From: an uncultured Clostridia bacterium
Lineage (GTDB): Bacteria; Bacillota; Clostridia; UBA1381
Direction of reading: 5' to 3'
DNA length: 19,895 nt
Assembly: GCA_934463455.1 (NCBI GenBank)
Contig: CAKSJU010000033.1
Span: 1-19,895, forward strand
Numbering within the stretch: the first letter of the stretch is position 1; each line of letters begins with the position of its first letter. Below are positions 1-7,039 of the stretch, piece by piece. Position numbers and translations under genes: made by a program. The notes below the pieces were generated by a model. The model saw only the letters and a list, made by a program, of their open reading frames with translations. It was not told where the DNA came from and made no database searches.

Positions 1-76
1 CGCCTGCGGGCGTAGGAATAAGGTAGCATTTTTGATTTTCCGTCATTGCGTTTTACGCAATTTCCTACAAATTAAA
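1..76. repeat. Interspersed direct repeat, copy 1 (cut by window edge)
   Basis: These 76 bases are identical to 3353-3428, in the same orientation. The true left end lies outside the window. The unit contains an outer inverted pair GTAGGAA (12-18) / TTCCTAC (62-68) and an inner 7-bp hairpin ATTGCGT (45-51) / ACGCAAT (55-61) with a 3-nt loop. It encodes nothing visible and sits just past the terminator of the sugar permease operon. It behaves like a small non-coding interspersed element. Confidence 0.85.
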
Positions 77-80
77 CAAA

Positions 81-122
81 AGGGGCTGTTTAAAAAGCCG
101 GTTGACTTTTTAAACAGCCCCT
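81..122 (-). terminator. Rho-independent terminator of the sugar ABC operon
   Basis: A perfect 17-bp inverted repeat, 81-97 against 106-122, with an 8-nt loop. Read on the minus strand, the GC-rich stem base (AGGGGCTG/CAGCCCCT) is followed by TTTGTTTAATTT, a U-rich tail. It lies 40 nt past the stop of the second permease, so it closes that operon. Confidence 0.88.
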
Positions 123-161
123 TACATGGGATATGAAAAAATTCGAAATTAACATCCCCAT

Positions 162-986
162 TTACCCTTTAACCGCGCCTGCCACAACCCCATCTATGAT
201 ATACTTTTGACTGAACAAATAAAATATAACTATCGGAATTATAGCCAAAACCAAAAGTGCCATCATGGCTCCCATATCTATTGAACCGTATCCGCCTTTT
301 AAATATTGAACTGCCAAAGGAATTGTCCTGTAATCGCTTCCGATCAGCAGAAGCGGAAGCAAATAATCGTTCCATATCCACATGGTATTGAGTATTGCAA
401 CGGTTATTGCAATAGGTTTTAAAATAGGCATTATTATTTTAAAAAATGTCGTAAACGGGTTGCATCCGTCCACCATTGCTGCTTCTTCAACTTCAATCGG
501 CACAGATTTTACAAAGCCGGTATACATAAATATCGACAGTCCGCTTCCGAGCCCCAGATAAATTACAATAATCCCGATAGGATTGTCAAGAGACAGCATA
601 TTTGCGATTTTTACCATGGTATACATTATCATTTGGAACGGAATTACCATAGACAAAACAAACGCAAAGTATAAAAATTTTGTAAATCCGCTTTTAACTC
701 TTACTATATACCATGCAGTCATTGATGGGAAAAATACAATTACGGCAACCGAAAAAACAGTTATAAAGAGCGAATATCCGAACGCACTTATAAAATTTGT
801 TTTTTCCACTCCGCGCACATAATTTTCAAATCCCGTAAAGGTCCCGGAATCCGGAAATCTGAAAGGCATATCGGCAATATAAAACTGTCCTTTAAAAGAA
901 TTCATAAGCACTATAAATATCGGAATCAGAAATACAATTGCAAGAATTGTAAGCAATACTGTAAGTGCTTTATTATTTTTTTCCAT
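162..986 (-). CDS. Carbohydrate ABC transporter permease (MalG-like, CUT1 type)
   Basis: A 274-residue inner-membrane permease that forms the sugar channel with the partner encoded just upstream. The first membrane helix is at about residues 9-28, followed by further hydrophobic segments near 70-88, 103-125, 137-157 and 194-213. The cytoplasmic EAA loop that docks the ATPase is clear: EEAAMVDG at 167-174, followed by the conserved proline at about 187. Length and order match the MalG/UgpE/AraQ family. Its ATG overlaps the stop of the preceding permease by one base (TAATG), so the two are translationally coupled. No ATPase gene is in the cluster; Firmicute CUT1 systems commonly share one MsmK-type ATPase encoded elsewhere. 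Substrate cannot be read from the permease. Confidence 0.93.
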   Translation of the reverse strand: MEKNNKALTVLLTILAIVFLIPIFIVLMNSFKGQFYIADMPFRFPDSGTFTGFENYVRGVEKTNFISAFGYSLFITVFSVAVIVFFPSMTAWYIVRVKSGFTKFLYFAFVLSMVIPFQMIMYTMVKIANMLSLDNPIGIIVIYLGLGSGLSIFMYTGFVKSVPIEVEEAAMVDGCNPFTTFFKIIMPILKPIAITVAILNTMWIWNDYLLPLLLIGSDYRTIPLAVQYLKGGYGSIDMGAMMALLVLAIIPIVIFYLFSQKYIIDGVVAGAVKG

Positions 987-1828
987 TATTGCTCTATCTC
1001 CCTTCCCCTCGTGATATTAAGCTGAATAAGACCGATTGCGGCAAGTATTATCGAAAATACAACTGCTTTCGCTTGTCCTACTCCTTCATAGCCTACACTT
1101 CCGTAGAAGGTATTGTAAATATCGAGCGCAAGCATTTGTGTCTGCTTCGCCGGAGCACCGGCGGTAAGCGCGAGGTTTTGGTCGAACATTTTAAACGAGT
1201 TTGACAATGTTAAAAACAAGCATATTGTAATTGATGGCATTACAAGCGGAATTGTAACATTCTTTAAAGTCTGAAACGGATTTGCCCCGTCGATTTTTGC
1301 CGCTTCAATCAGAGACGGCGGAATATTCTGAATACCCGCAATATAAATAACCATCATATAACCAATCATTTGCCAATTTGACAATATTACAAGCCCCCAA
1401 AATCCGTAGGTTGCTTTATATGTGATTGTTACGCCAAACCTCAACAGAACACCGTTTATTATAAGCTGCCATATATAACCGAGAACTATTCCTCCGATTA
1501 AGTTCGGCATAAAAAATACTGTTCTGAAAATATTCCGCCCGCTTATTTTACGCGTCAAAAGCATGGCAAGAATAAAAGCGAATACATTTATCGTTATAAT
1601 TGCCGCAATTGTAAATTTTACCGTAAAGGTAAGTGAATTTAAAAAATCCTTATTCGAAAAAGCTTTTAAATAATTTTCAAATCCGATAAATTTTGCATCG
1701 GCAACCGTGGTAAATTCCGCAAATGATAAATATATTCCCAAAAGAAAAGGTACTGCAAAGGCTATCAAAAAAGCTATAATTGTCGGTAAAATAAATATGG
1801 GAAAATATTTTTTTATTGATTTTTCCAT
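986..1828 (-). CDS. Carbohydrate ABC transporter permease (MalF/UgpA-like, CUT1 type)
   Basis: A 280-residue integral membrane permease, the heterodimer partner of the product of 162-986. An N-terminal helix at about residues 10-33 is followed by a short periplasm-facing segment (around residues 37-62) and five more helices. The ATPase-contacting EAA loop reads EAAKIDGA at 175-182 with IPLVMP at 193-198. The ribosome binding site AGAGAGGA lies 6 nt before the ATG. It is the second gene of the binding protein-permease-permease operon, 52 nt after the binding-protein gene. Short MalF-type proteins of this size, lacking the large periplasmic loop of E. coli MalF, are typical of Gram-positive sugar transporters. 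Confidence 0.93.
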   Translation of the reverse strand: MEKSIKKYFPIFILPTIIAFLIAFAVPFLLGIYLSFAEFTTVADAKFIGFENYLKAFSNKDFLNSLTFTVKFTIAAIITINVFAFILAMLLTRKISGRNIFRTVFFMPNLIGGIVLGYIWQLIINGVLLRFGVTITYKATYGFWGLVILSNWQMIGYMMVIYIAGIQNIPPSLIEAAKIDGANPFQTLKNVTIPLVMPSITICLFLTLSNSFKMFDQNLALTAGAPAKQTQMLALDIYNTFYGSVGYEGVGQAKAVVFSIILAAIGLIQLNITRGREIEQ

Positions 1829-1854
1829 TCTAATCCTCTCTTCTTTGACCTCAG

Positions 1855-1870
1855 GGCTTTATAAAAAGCC
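1855..1870 (-). other. Intercistronic hairpin between binding protein and permease
   Basis: GGCTTT (1855-1860) pairs with AAAGCC (1865-1870) around a 4-nt loop, inside the 52-nt gap between the binding-protein stop and the permease start. It lacks a U-tract in the direction of transcription, so it is not a standard terminator. Hairpins in this position often protect the upstream message and let the binding protein accumulate above the permeases. That role is inferred here. Confidence 0.4.
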
Positions 1871-1880
1871 ACGCTCTTTT

Positions 1881-3212
1881 TTATTTATCATGTTCACTTT
1901 TCCATTTTTCGATTACCGTTTTCTTTACATTTTCCCAGTCGGAATTTTCCTGTGCATATTGAAGCAAAGCATCACCGAAATAATTTTTAAATTCTTCGGA
2001 CGGAAACGAAAGAAAAGTCCATTCTATATTATCTTTATCCGACTCTGCCCATTCCGAAACCTGTCTGCTTAACGGGTCGCTTGTTTTATCGTTTTCTTCG
2101 AAGCTTGTAAACGGTGCGTTAAATCCCAATTCATTCACGACATATTTTTTTCCCGTTTCGCTTGTAAAAAGCCATTCCAAAAAGGCTATGGATTCGGCTT
2201 TTTGTTCATCGCTTGCTTTATCATTTACAGCGAGATAGTTTTCGGTACCTATACACAATCCCTGCTTTTCTTCATTTTTAAACCCCATATAAATCGGCAA
2301 AAATTTTATATTTTCTTCTCTTACTGTATTTCCGCCGACTTCTTTAATCTGAGACCATGCCCAGTCGCCGTTTTGTACCATGGCACATTTGCCTAGCGCA
2401 AATTCAGCCATAGAATCCGATGTTGTTTTACCGCCCAAAAGTTTTTTTTCCGTAACGGAATTGTTTATATACAAATCAAAAATATTTTTATATTTATCGC
2501 TGTATTTAAACTCCACGTTTGAAGTTTCAACTCCGGTAGTTACCGTATCTTCTGCAGGATTTTTTTCATGAAATTCATGGTAAAACGGAATATTTGCCAA
2601 ATGCGTCTGCCATCTCCATTGTTCTCCCGACCCGAGTGAAGTGGAAGCAAAAACTCCCTCTATCCCAAGTTCTTCTTTTTTTGCTTGCATGTCTTCAACA
2701 ACTTCCTTGAGTTTATCAAAAGTATTTATCTCTTCTACAGAAGACAAAGAAGTTTTTTTATTCGGCAAAGAAAAATACTTGTCTGTTATTTCCGAATTAT
2801 ATATAATTCCGTACCCCTCTATAGCATACGGAATCGCATATACATTTCCGTCTCTTTTAATTGCCAGACTTTTATCCGAAAGCTTCTCATAAAGCACTGT
2901 ATCATTCAAGTTTGTACAATATTCTTTCCATGATGCGTACCCTATCGGCCCGTTTACCTGAAAAATCGTCGGAGGATTTGCCTTTGCAATCTCCGATTTA
3001 AGAGTTTGCTCATAAGTACCGCTTGCAGCGGTAACAATTTTTACCGATTTACCTGTTTCTTTTTCATACTCTGAGGCTACTTTTTTATATACTTCCGCAA
3101 TTTCCGGTTTGAAATTCAAAAAGTAAACACCGCTTGTTTTTTTGTTATCTCCGCATCCCGAAAATGTCAACAGTACGGCAGCACATATAAAAGATGAAAT
3201 TATTCTTTTCAT
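1881..3212 (-). CDS. Extracellular sugar-binding lipoprotein of the ABC transporter
   Basis: A 443-residue family 1 extracellular solute-binding protein. A short charged start (MKR) and hydrophobic stretch lead to a lipobox-like FSGC with the lipidated cysteine at residue 20, so it is expected to be anchored outside the membrane. Family features include FEKxTG-type wording (YEKETGKSV, about 49-57) and late segments on capturing the C-lobe (GLCIGTENYLAVN, FLEWLFTSETGKKYV). It delivers an oligo- or monosaccharide to the two permeases downstream; the sugar is not identifiable. The ATG at 3212 is preceded by AGAAAGGA. It is the first gene of the operon, so its promoter region (3255-3301) controls all three genes. 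Confidence 0.92.
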   Translation of the reverse strand: MKRIISSFICAAVLLTFSGCGDNKKTSGVYFLNFKPEIAEVYKKVASEYEKETGKSVKIVTAASGTYEQTLKSEIAKANPPTIFQVNGPIGYASWKEYCTNLNDTVLYEKLSDKSLAIKRDGNVYAIPYAIEGYGIIYNSEITDKYFSLPNKKTSLSSVEEINTFDKLKEVVEDMQAKKEELGIEGVFASTSLGSGEQWRWQTHLANIPFYHEFHEKNPAEDTVTTGVETSNVEFKYSDKYKNIFDLYINNSVTEKKLLGGKTTSDSMAEFALGKCAMVQNGDWAWSQIKEVGGNTVREENIKFLPIYMGFKNEEKQGLCIGTENYLAVNDKASDEQKAESIAFLEWLFTSETGKKYVVNELGFNAPFTSFEENDKTSDPLSRQVSEWAESDKDNIEWTFLSFPSEEFKNYFGDALLQYAQENSDWENVKKTVIEKWKSEHDK

Positions 3213-3254
3213 TTCATACCCAATCCTTTCTGTGTAAAAGCTTTTTTAAGCTTA

Positions 3255-3293
3255 TTTCATTTGTTATATAATATTATATCCCACCAAATGAAA
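3255..3293 (-). promoter_or_regulatory. Promoter with flanking inverted repeat before the sugar transporter operon
   Basis: On the minus strand a perfect TATAAT (-10) is at 3273-3278, about 60 nt before the binding-protein ATG. The hexamer 17 nt upstream (3296-3301, TAAATA) matches the -35 consensus poorly. The -10 is bracketed by a perfect 9-bp inverted repeat, TTTCATTTG (3255-3263) and CAAATGAAA (3285-3293), with centres about 30 bp apart, close to three helical turns. That geometry suits a dimeric or looping regulator. A weak -35 suggests activator dependence. The regulator is unknown; the AraC-family protein at 9556-10401 is one candidate. Confidence 0.5.
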
Positions 3294-3352
3294 AATATTT
3301 ATAAAATACACCACAAAGAAAATTTATATAAAAAAGCTTTTGATAAAAGCTC

Positions 3353-3428
3353 CGCCTGCGGGCGTAGGAATAAGGTAGCATTTTTGATTTTCCGTCATTG
3401 CGTTTTACGCAATTTCCTACAAATTAAA
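3353..3428. repeat. Interspersed direct repeat, copy 2
   Basis: Identical over 76 bases to 1-76. A further perfect palindrome, AGCTTTT/AAAAGCT at 3335-3351, adjoins its left end, but whether this belongs to the repeat cannot be told because copy 1 is truncated there. Like copy 1, it follows directly after a minus-strand terminator, here that of the cation transporter gene. With copy 1 it brackets the complete sugar transporter operon. Confidence 0.9.
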
Positions 3429-3469
3429 AAAATTCGGGAAAATTCCGAAAAATCTTCCCAAATTTTTTT
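3426..3469 (-). terminator. Rho-independent terminator of the RNase H/CDF operon
   Basis: GGGAA (3436-3440) pairs with TTCCC (3455-3459). One mismatch later, the stem continues as AAAAAAATT (3426-3434) with AATTTTTTT (3461-3469). On the minus strand the hairpin ends in a run of Ts (AATTTTTTT). It lies 10 nt after the CDF stop and directly abuts repeat copy 2. Confidence 0.8.
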
Positions 3470-3478
3470 ATAGATTCC

Positions 3479-4642
3479 TTAGTATACGTGATCCAGCGTG
3501 ATAACCGCATTATATTTTTGATTTACATTCTTAAGTTTTTCTTTTATTTTGCCCTCCAGCTTTTCCCGCTCATAAAAATCCACCGGAACTTCAACATCAA
3601 ATATCAGATTAATTGTATTTTCCCCGTCGGTCATCCTGAAATCATGAATGTTCAGAGTTTCATCTATTGATTTTACTGCATCAACAACTACTTTTTTCAG
3701 TTCGTTTCTTCTTTCACAGTCCACCGCAATCGGATCCATATGAATAACCGTATGTATTCCCATTTTTTCTTCAATTTCTTTTTCCAAACCGTCTATTATT
3801 TCATGAATTTTCACTATATCCGAATTATCCGGAACTTCCGCATGTACCGAAGCCATAACTCGCCCCGGACCGTAGTCGTGAACAATTAAATCGTGGACTC
3901 CGGCAATATGCTCGCCGGACATAATTATTTTTTTTATTTCATCAACCGTTTCTTTTTGCGGCGGCATTCCCAAAAGCATACCGATTGTATCGCGCGCTAT
4001 ATCTATACCCGATTTAATTATAATCAGAGAAACAATAACGCCGACAACTCCGTCAAGCCACATGACGTTTATAAGCTTTGTCAAAGCAGTCGTTATTATA
4101 ACCGCAAGCGTTGATATAACGTCATTTATACTGTCTTTTGACGTAGCAATCAATATAGAGGAACTAATTTTTTCCCCGATATATTTATTATACGAATACA
4201 TCCAAACCTTGATAAGAACAGACAGCGTTAACAAAACCAAAAGTGGCAAGCTTATATCAACATTATCCGGATTAAATATTTTTTCCGCCGCTGTTTTTAA
4301 AAGCTCAAAGCCTACCAAAATAATAAAAAACGACACTATAAGCGCCGATATATATTCAAATCTGCCATGACCGAACGGGTGCTCCCTATCCGGCTTTTTA
4401 TTACTCAGTTTTGCCCCTATAACCGATACCAGAGAAGACCCTGTATCGGACAAATTATTAAATGCGTCGGAAATAACGGCAATACTACCCATTGTACTTC
4501 CGACAACAATTTTTACGGCAAACAAAATAAAATTGCAGATAATTCCCAAAACGCCGCCCAGCACAGAGTAATTTTCTCTTACCTTTGCATCGGTAACATT
4601 GTCTTTATCTTTTATGAATTTATTTATAATCAGCTTAATCAT
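3479..4642 (-). CDS. Cation diffusion facilitator family transporter, doubled C-terminal domain
   Basis: A 387-residue CDF transporter that exchanges divalent metal for protons across the membrane. Six helices span roughly residues 26-220. The metal-site positions read D59/N63 in the second helix (SDAFNNLSD) and D170/D174 in the fifth (SKDSINDV). Conserved NKKPDREHPFGHGRFEY follows the second helix. The site lacks the histidine typical of HD-HD zinc CDFs, which argues for a different metal such as manganese; this is inference. The cytoplasmic part is about 165 residues, near twice the usual size, and reads as two dimerisation-type domains (about 225-305 and 310-387). The ATG follows GAGGGG and lies 12 nt past the RNase H stop, so the two genes form an operon. 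Confidence 0.92.
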   Translation of the reverse strand: MIKLIINKFIKDKDNVTDAKVRENYSVLGGVLGIICNFILFAVKIVVGSTMGSIAVISDAFNNLSDTGSSLVSVIGAKLSNKKPDREHPFGHGRFEYISALIVSFFIILVGFELLKTAAEKIFNPDNVDISLPLLVLLTLSVLIKVWMYSYNKYIGEKISSSILIATSKDSINDVISTLAVIITTALTKLINVMWLDGVVGVIVSLIIIKSGIDIARDTIGMLLGMPPQKETVDEIKKIIMSGEHIAGVHDLIVHDYGPGRVMASVHAEVPDNSDIVKIHEIIDGLEKEIEEKMGIHTVIHMDPIAVDCERRNELKKVVVDAVKSIDETLNIHDFRMTDGENTINLIFDVEVPVDFYEREKLEGKIKEKLKNVNQKYNAVITLDHVY

Positions 4643-4654
4643 CTTACCCCTCTT

Positions 4655-5251
4655 TTATTCAATACCCAATGCAGCTTTTGCCAGGCTGTCTGCCATATCA
4701 TTATATTTGTCACCGGAATGACCTTTTACCTTATGAAAACTTATATTAACCTGCTTTGAATATTTTTTATAAATATCACGATATGCAATCGTTCCTTCTT
4801 TGTTAGCCTGCCATTCACCGCTGCACCATTTTTCTATACCCGCATAATCATAATATATTTCAACATCCGCAATATTATTCTCGGCGCAGTATTTCATAAC
4901 AAATTCCGCGCCTTTTATTTCACCGGCAACATTGCGCATTGACGCAAGATTATTATCCGAAAAAGCCTCTTTAAAATACTTTTCCTCTCCGTTATATAAA
5001 AATACCGCACCAAAAGAAAACATGCGTTTTGAGTGCAGATAGCTTCCGTCAACATAAGCAACCGCGCAATCGGAAGATACTGTCTTTTTTTTCTCACCGC
5101 ATATATACAGCTTAGCTTCTTCTTCGGTCGGAAAGCTTTTATATTCCGCACCGGAATACCCGTCTACCTGTTTTTTACATTCATCCCAGGTGGTAAAAAC
5201 ACCGACTTTCCGCCCATGCTTTACCGCATAATATTTCTTCTTTTGTGCCAT
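4655..5251 (-). CDS. rnhA: Ribonuclease HI with N-terminal viroplasmin (RNA/DNA hybrid-binding) domain
   Basis: A 198-residue enzyme that cleaves the RNA strand of RNA/DNA hybrids. Residues 5-50 form the viroplasmin-like domain (KYYAVKHGRKVGVF, then W22 and a YKSF segment), which binds hybrids. Residues 62-198 are the RNase HI fold with its four acidic residues visible: D68 (YVDGS), E111 (GEIKGAE), D135 (YYDYAG) and D185 (GHSGDKYNDMAD). The frame is open nine codons further up, but the ATG at 5251 is preferred: it has GGAG 7-8 nt upstream and starts the usual MAQKKKYYAV. It is cotranscribed with the CDF transporter 12 nt downstream; no functional link between the two is evident. Confidence 0.93.
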   Translation of the reverse strand: MAQKKKYYAVKHGRKVGVFTTWDECKKQVDGYSGAEYKSFPTEEEAKLYICGEKKKTVSSDCAVAYVDGSYLHSKRMFSFGAVFLYNGEEKYFKEAFSDNNLASMRNVAGEIKGAEFVMKYCAENNIADVEIYYDYAGIEKWCSGEWQANKEGTIAYRDIYKKYSKQVNISFHKVKGHSGDKYNDMADSLAKAALGIE

Positions 5252-5303
5252 GATAATCTCCATTCTGCCGCCGTGCAAATGTATTTTAAGAGTAATTCAC
5301 TAT

Positions 5304-5338
5304 ATTATAAATTGGCGGTGTATAAAAAGTACACCGCC
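5304..5338 (-). promoter_or_regulatory. GGCGGTGTA inverted repeat overlapping the RNase H promoter region
   Basis: GGCGGTGTA (5314-5322) and TACACCGCC (5330-5338) form a perfect 9-bp inverted repeat with a 7-nt spacer. A TATAAT (-10 type) follows on the minus strand at 5304-5309, with the inverted repeat covering the spacer and -35 zone. It could be a weak terminator for mgtE (A-run before the stem, only AATTTATAAT after it) or an operator for the RNase H/CDF operon. The sequence alone does not decide. Confidence 0.45.
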
Positions 5339-5351
5339 TTTTGAGGGGATA

Positions 5352-5464
5352 GCAAAAAGGCGTTGTAATATAATAAAAATCGAAAATTTTGAGATTTTTT
5401 TCAAAAATCACTAAAATAGATTATTTTATTATATATACTTTTCAAGTAATACATGCCTTTTTGC
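5352..5464. repeat. 113-bp AT-rich inverted-repeat element downstream of mgtE
   Basis: The ends form a perfect 10-bp inverted repeat, GCAAAAAGGC (5352-5361) and GCCTTTTTGC (5455-5464). Inside it is a second 10-bp pair, TATAATAAAA (5369-5378) and TTTTATTATA (5424-5433), and near the middle a short TTTTGA (5387-5392) / TCAAAA (5401-5406) pair. The interior is very AT-rich and non-coding. No convincing target-site duplication flanks it. It resembles a MITE-like palindromic unit, or could act as a long terminator arm for mgtE. Confidence 0.45.
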
Positions 5465-5499
5465 GTTCCGGACTTTTTTTACATCCCCAATTTCTTTTT

Positions 5500-6864
5500 T
5501 TATATGCGAAGCAGTATAACGGCAATTCTGAAAAATACAATCAGAGAAACCGCATCCACAATTGTTGTGATAAAAGGACTTGCCATAACCGCAGGGTCAA
5601 ATCCGATTTTTTTTGCAGCCATAGGAAGAGTACAGCCTATAAGCTTTGCAATTATAACGGTAATCACCAAAGTCAGACAAACAACCGCAGCAACTATTAC
5701 GGCATTTTGTCCGCTTGCCACAATCGAGCTGCGGTCAATAAGCATCATTTTCACAAAATTTGCCGCTGCCAAAGTAACACCACATGCTATTGCAACTCTT
5801 AGTTCTTTCCAAATTACCTTAAATACGTCTCTCATTTCCACATCGCCGATAGACATGCTTCGGATTATTGTTACCGATGATTGTCCTCCGGAATTACCTC
5901 CGGTATCCATAAGCATAGGAATAAATGAAGTAAGAACTACGCATGCCGAAAGAGCATCCTCAAAAGAGCTGATTATTTTACCGGTAAAAGTTGCCGAAAT
6001 CATCAAAAGCAGAAGCCACGGTATTCTCTTTTTATATGTTTCTATAACACCTGTCTTTAAATACGGTTTATCCGACGGTGTAATAGCAGCCATCTTTTCA
6101 ATATCTTCCGTATTCTCTTCTTCCAATACATCGATAGCGTCATCGACGGTTACAATTCCGACCAAGCGTCTCTCTTTATCAACTACGGGTATAGCAAGAA
6201 AATCATATTTTCCGAATTGTCTTGCAACCTCTTCCTTGTCGTCGGTAGTATTTGCATATATTATGTTTGTTTCCATGATTTCGGTAAGCTGTTCACTTTG
6301 ATCTGCCAAAAGCAGCTCCTTAACCGAAACAAGTCCCATTAATTTTCTGTTAGAATCGGTGACATAGCAGGTATAAATAGTTTCCTTGTCTACTCCGGTT
6401 CTTCTTATATGAGTAAATGCATCTTCTACCGTCATATTTTCTCTTAAATCCACATACTCGGTAGTCATAATACTTCCTGCGCTGTCTTTCGGGTAATTCA
6501 GTATTTCATTTATGCTGTGTCGCATTTCGCTGTCCGAATGTTTTAATATACGCTTTACAACATTTGCGGGCATTTCCTCAATAATGTCAACAGCGTCGTC
6601 AACATAAAGTTCTTCCCATACTTCTTTTAACTCGCTGTCGCTGAAGCCGGTTATTAAAAGCTCCTGCATATCACTTTCGAGTTCAACAAAAACCTCTGCT
6701 GCCAATTCCTTCGGCAAAAGTCTGAAAAGCAGCGGCAGCTTGTTATCCGGCATTTCGTCAAACAAAATTGCAATATCCGCCGCTTCGAGATTAGTGAGCT
6801 CTTGTTTTATTTCAGCATATTTTTTTTTATCAAGCAAATTTATTATTTTTTCTTCCAATTCCAT
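5500..6864 (-). CDS. mgtE: MgtE-type magnesium transporter
   Basis: A 454-residue magnesium channel. Residues 1-130 are the helical N domain, about 134-250 a pair of CBS domains (SIMTTEYVDL, then FLAIPVVD and LVGIVTVDDAIDVLEEE), and about 255-280 the connecting plug helix. Five membrane helices follow to the C-terminus. The family signature MDTGGNSGGQSS is at 319-330, and the C-terminal DPAVMASPFITTIVDA carries the pore aspartate at about 437. In MgtE proteins the N and CBS domains bind Mg2+ and close the pore when it is plentiful. A strong SD (GGGAGG) lies 8 nt before the ATG. Upstream are a dedicated promoter (7040-7068) and a leader with a short ORF (6905-7003), which suggests extra RNA-level control. 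Confidence 0.96.
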   Translation of the reverse strand: MELEEKIINLLDKKKYAEIKQELTNLEAADIAILFDEMPDNKLPLLFRLLPKELAAEVFVELESDMQELLITGFSDSELKEVWEELYVDDAVDIIEEMPANVVKRILKHSDSEMRHSINEILNYPKDSAGSIMTTEYVDLRENMTVEDAFTHIRRTGVDKETIYTCYVTDSNRKLMGLVSVKELLLADQSEQLTEIMETNIIYANTTDDKEEVARQFGKYDFLAIPVVDKERRLVGIVTVDDAIDVLEEENTEDIEKMAAITPSDKPYLKTGVIETYKKRIPWLLLLMISATFTGKIISSFEDALSACVVLTSFIPMLMDTGGNSGGQSSVTIIRSMSIGDVEMRDVFKVIWKELRVAIACGVTLAAANFVKMMLIDRSSIVASGQNAVIVAAVVCLTLVITVIIAKLIGCTLPMAAKKIGFDPAVMASPFITTIVDAVSLIVFFRIAVILLRI

Positions 6865-6872
6865 TTATAATT

Positions 6873-6890
6873 CCTCCCATCATAGATGAG
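6873..6890 (-). promoter_or_regulatory. Hairpin partly covering the mgtE Shine-Dalgarno
   Basis: On the minus strand CTCATC (6885-6890) can pair with GATGGG (6876-6881, including one G-T) around a 3-nt loop. This would hide the GGG of the GGGAGG ribosome binding site (6873-6878). It is only six pairs, but it lies between the leader-ORF stop and the mgtE start, where ribosome position could affect it. Confidence 0.3.
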
Positions 6891-6904
6891 CGGAGCATGC
6901 AATA

Positions 6905-7003
6905 TCAAGGCATGAAAACAACAAGCAAGCTGCAATTGTTTTCATTTTTATAATGAACGCATCGCCCGCCCGGTTTTAAATTGCCGCTGCTTCCGGTTTC
7001 CAT
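6905..7003 (-). CDS. Candidate 32-residue leader peptide upstream of mgtE
   Basis: A 33-codon ORF in the mgtE leader, starting METGSSGNLKPGG and ending LLVVFMP. It is too short for routine gene calling. Support: AAAGGATGTGAG, a good ribosome binding site, lies just before its ATG; the start is about 30 nt downstream of the predicted transcription start; and the stop is 40 nt before the mgtE ATG. A perfect 10-bp inverted repeat, ATGAAAACAA (6912-6921) / TTGTTTTCAT (6936-6945), lies inside its 3' half, so ribosomes translating it would melt this hairpin. Leader peptides controlling Mg2+ transporters are known (mgtL before Salmonella mgtA). Relatedness to any known leader is not claimed. Confidence 0.45.
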   Translation of the reverse strand: METGSSGNLKPGGRCVHYKNENNCSLLVVFMP

Positions 7004-7039
7004 TTTCTCACATCCTTTTATCACATAAAATTACAGATA

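Noticed and set aside
3213..3352. Catabolite-repression (cre) site before the sugar operon
   Set aside because: The AAGCTT-containing palindromes (3239-3256, 3335-3351) do not fit the cre pattern, which needs a CG centre with TG and CA arms.
1..3428. CRISPR array or integron attC sites
   Set aside because: Only two copies of the repeat occur, 3.3 kb apart with genes between; no spacers, cas genes or integrase are present, and the repeat lacks attC core sites.
5453..6301. Long plus-strand open frame (282 codons) opposite mgtE
   Set aside because: It lies fully antisense to a protein with every MgtE motif, and its composition follows the complementary codons. It shows no recognisable domain. 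All other plus-strand frames in the window are shadows of the same kind.
6865..7033. M-box (ykoK) magnesium riboswitch before mgtE
   Set aside because: Expected from the gene it precedes, but none of the conserved M-box core segments could be found in the leader, which is occupied instead by a short ORF and simple hairpins.
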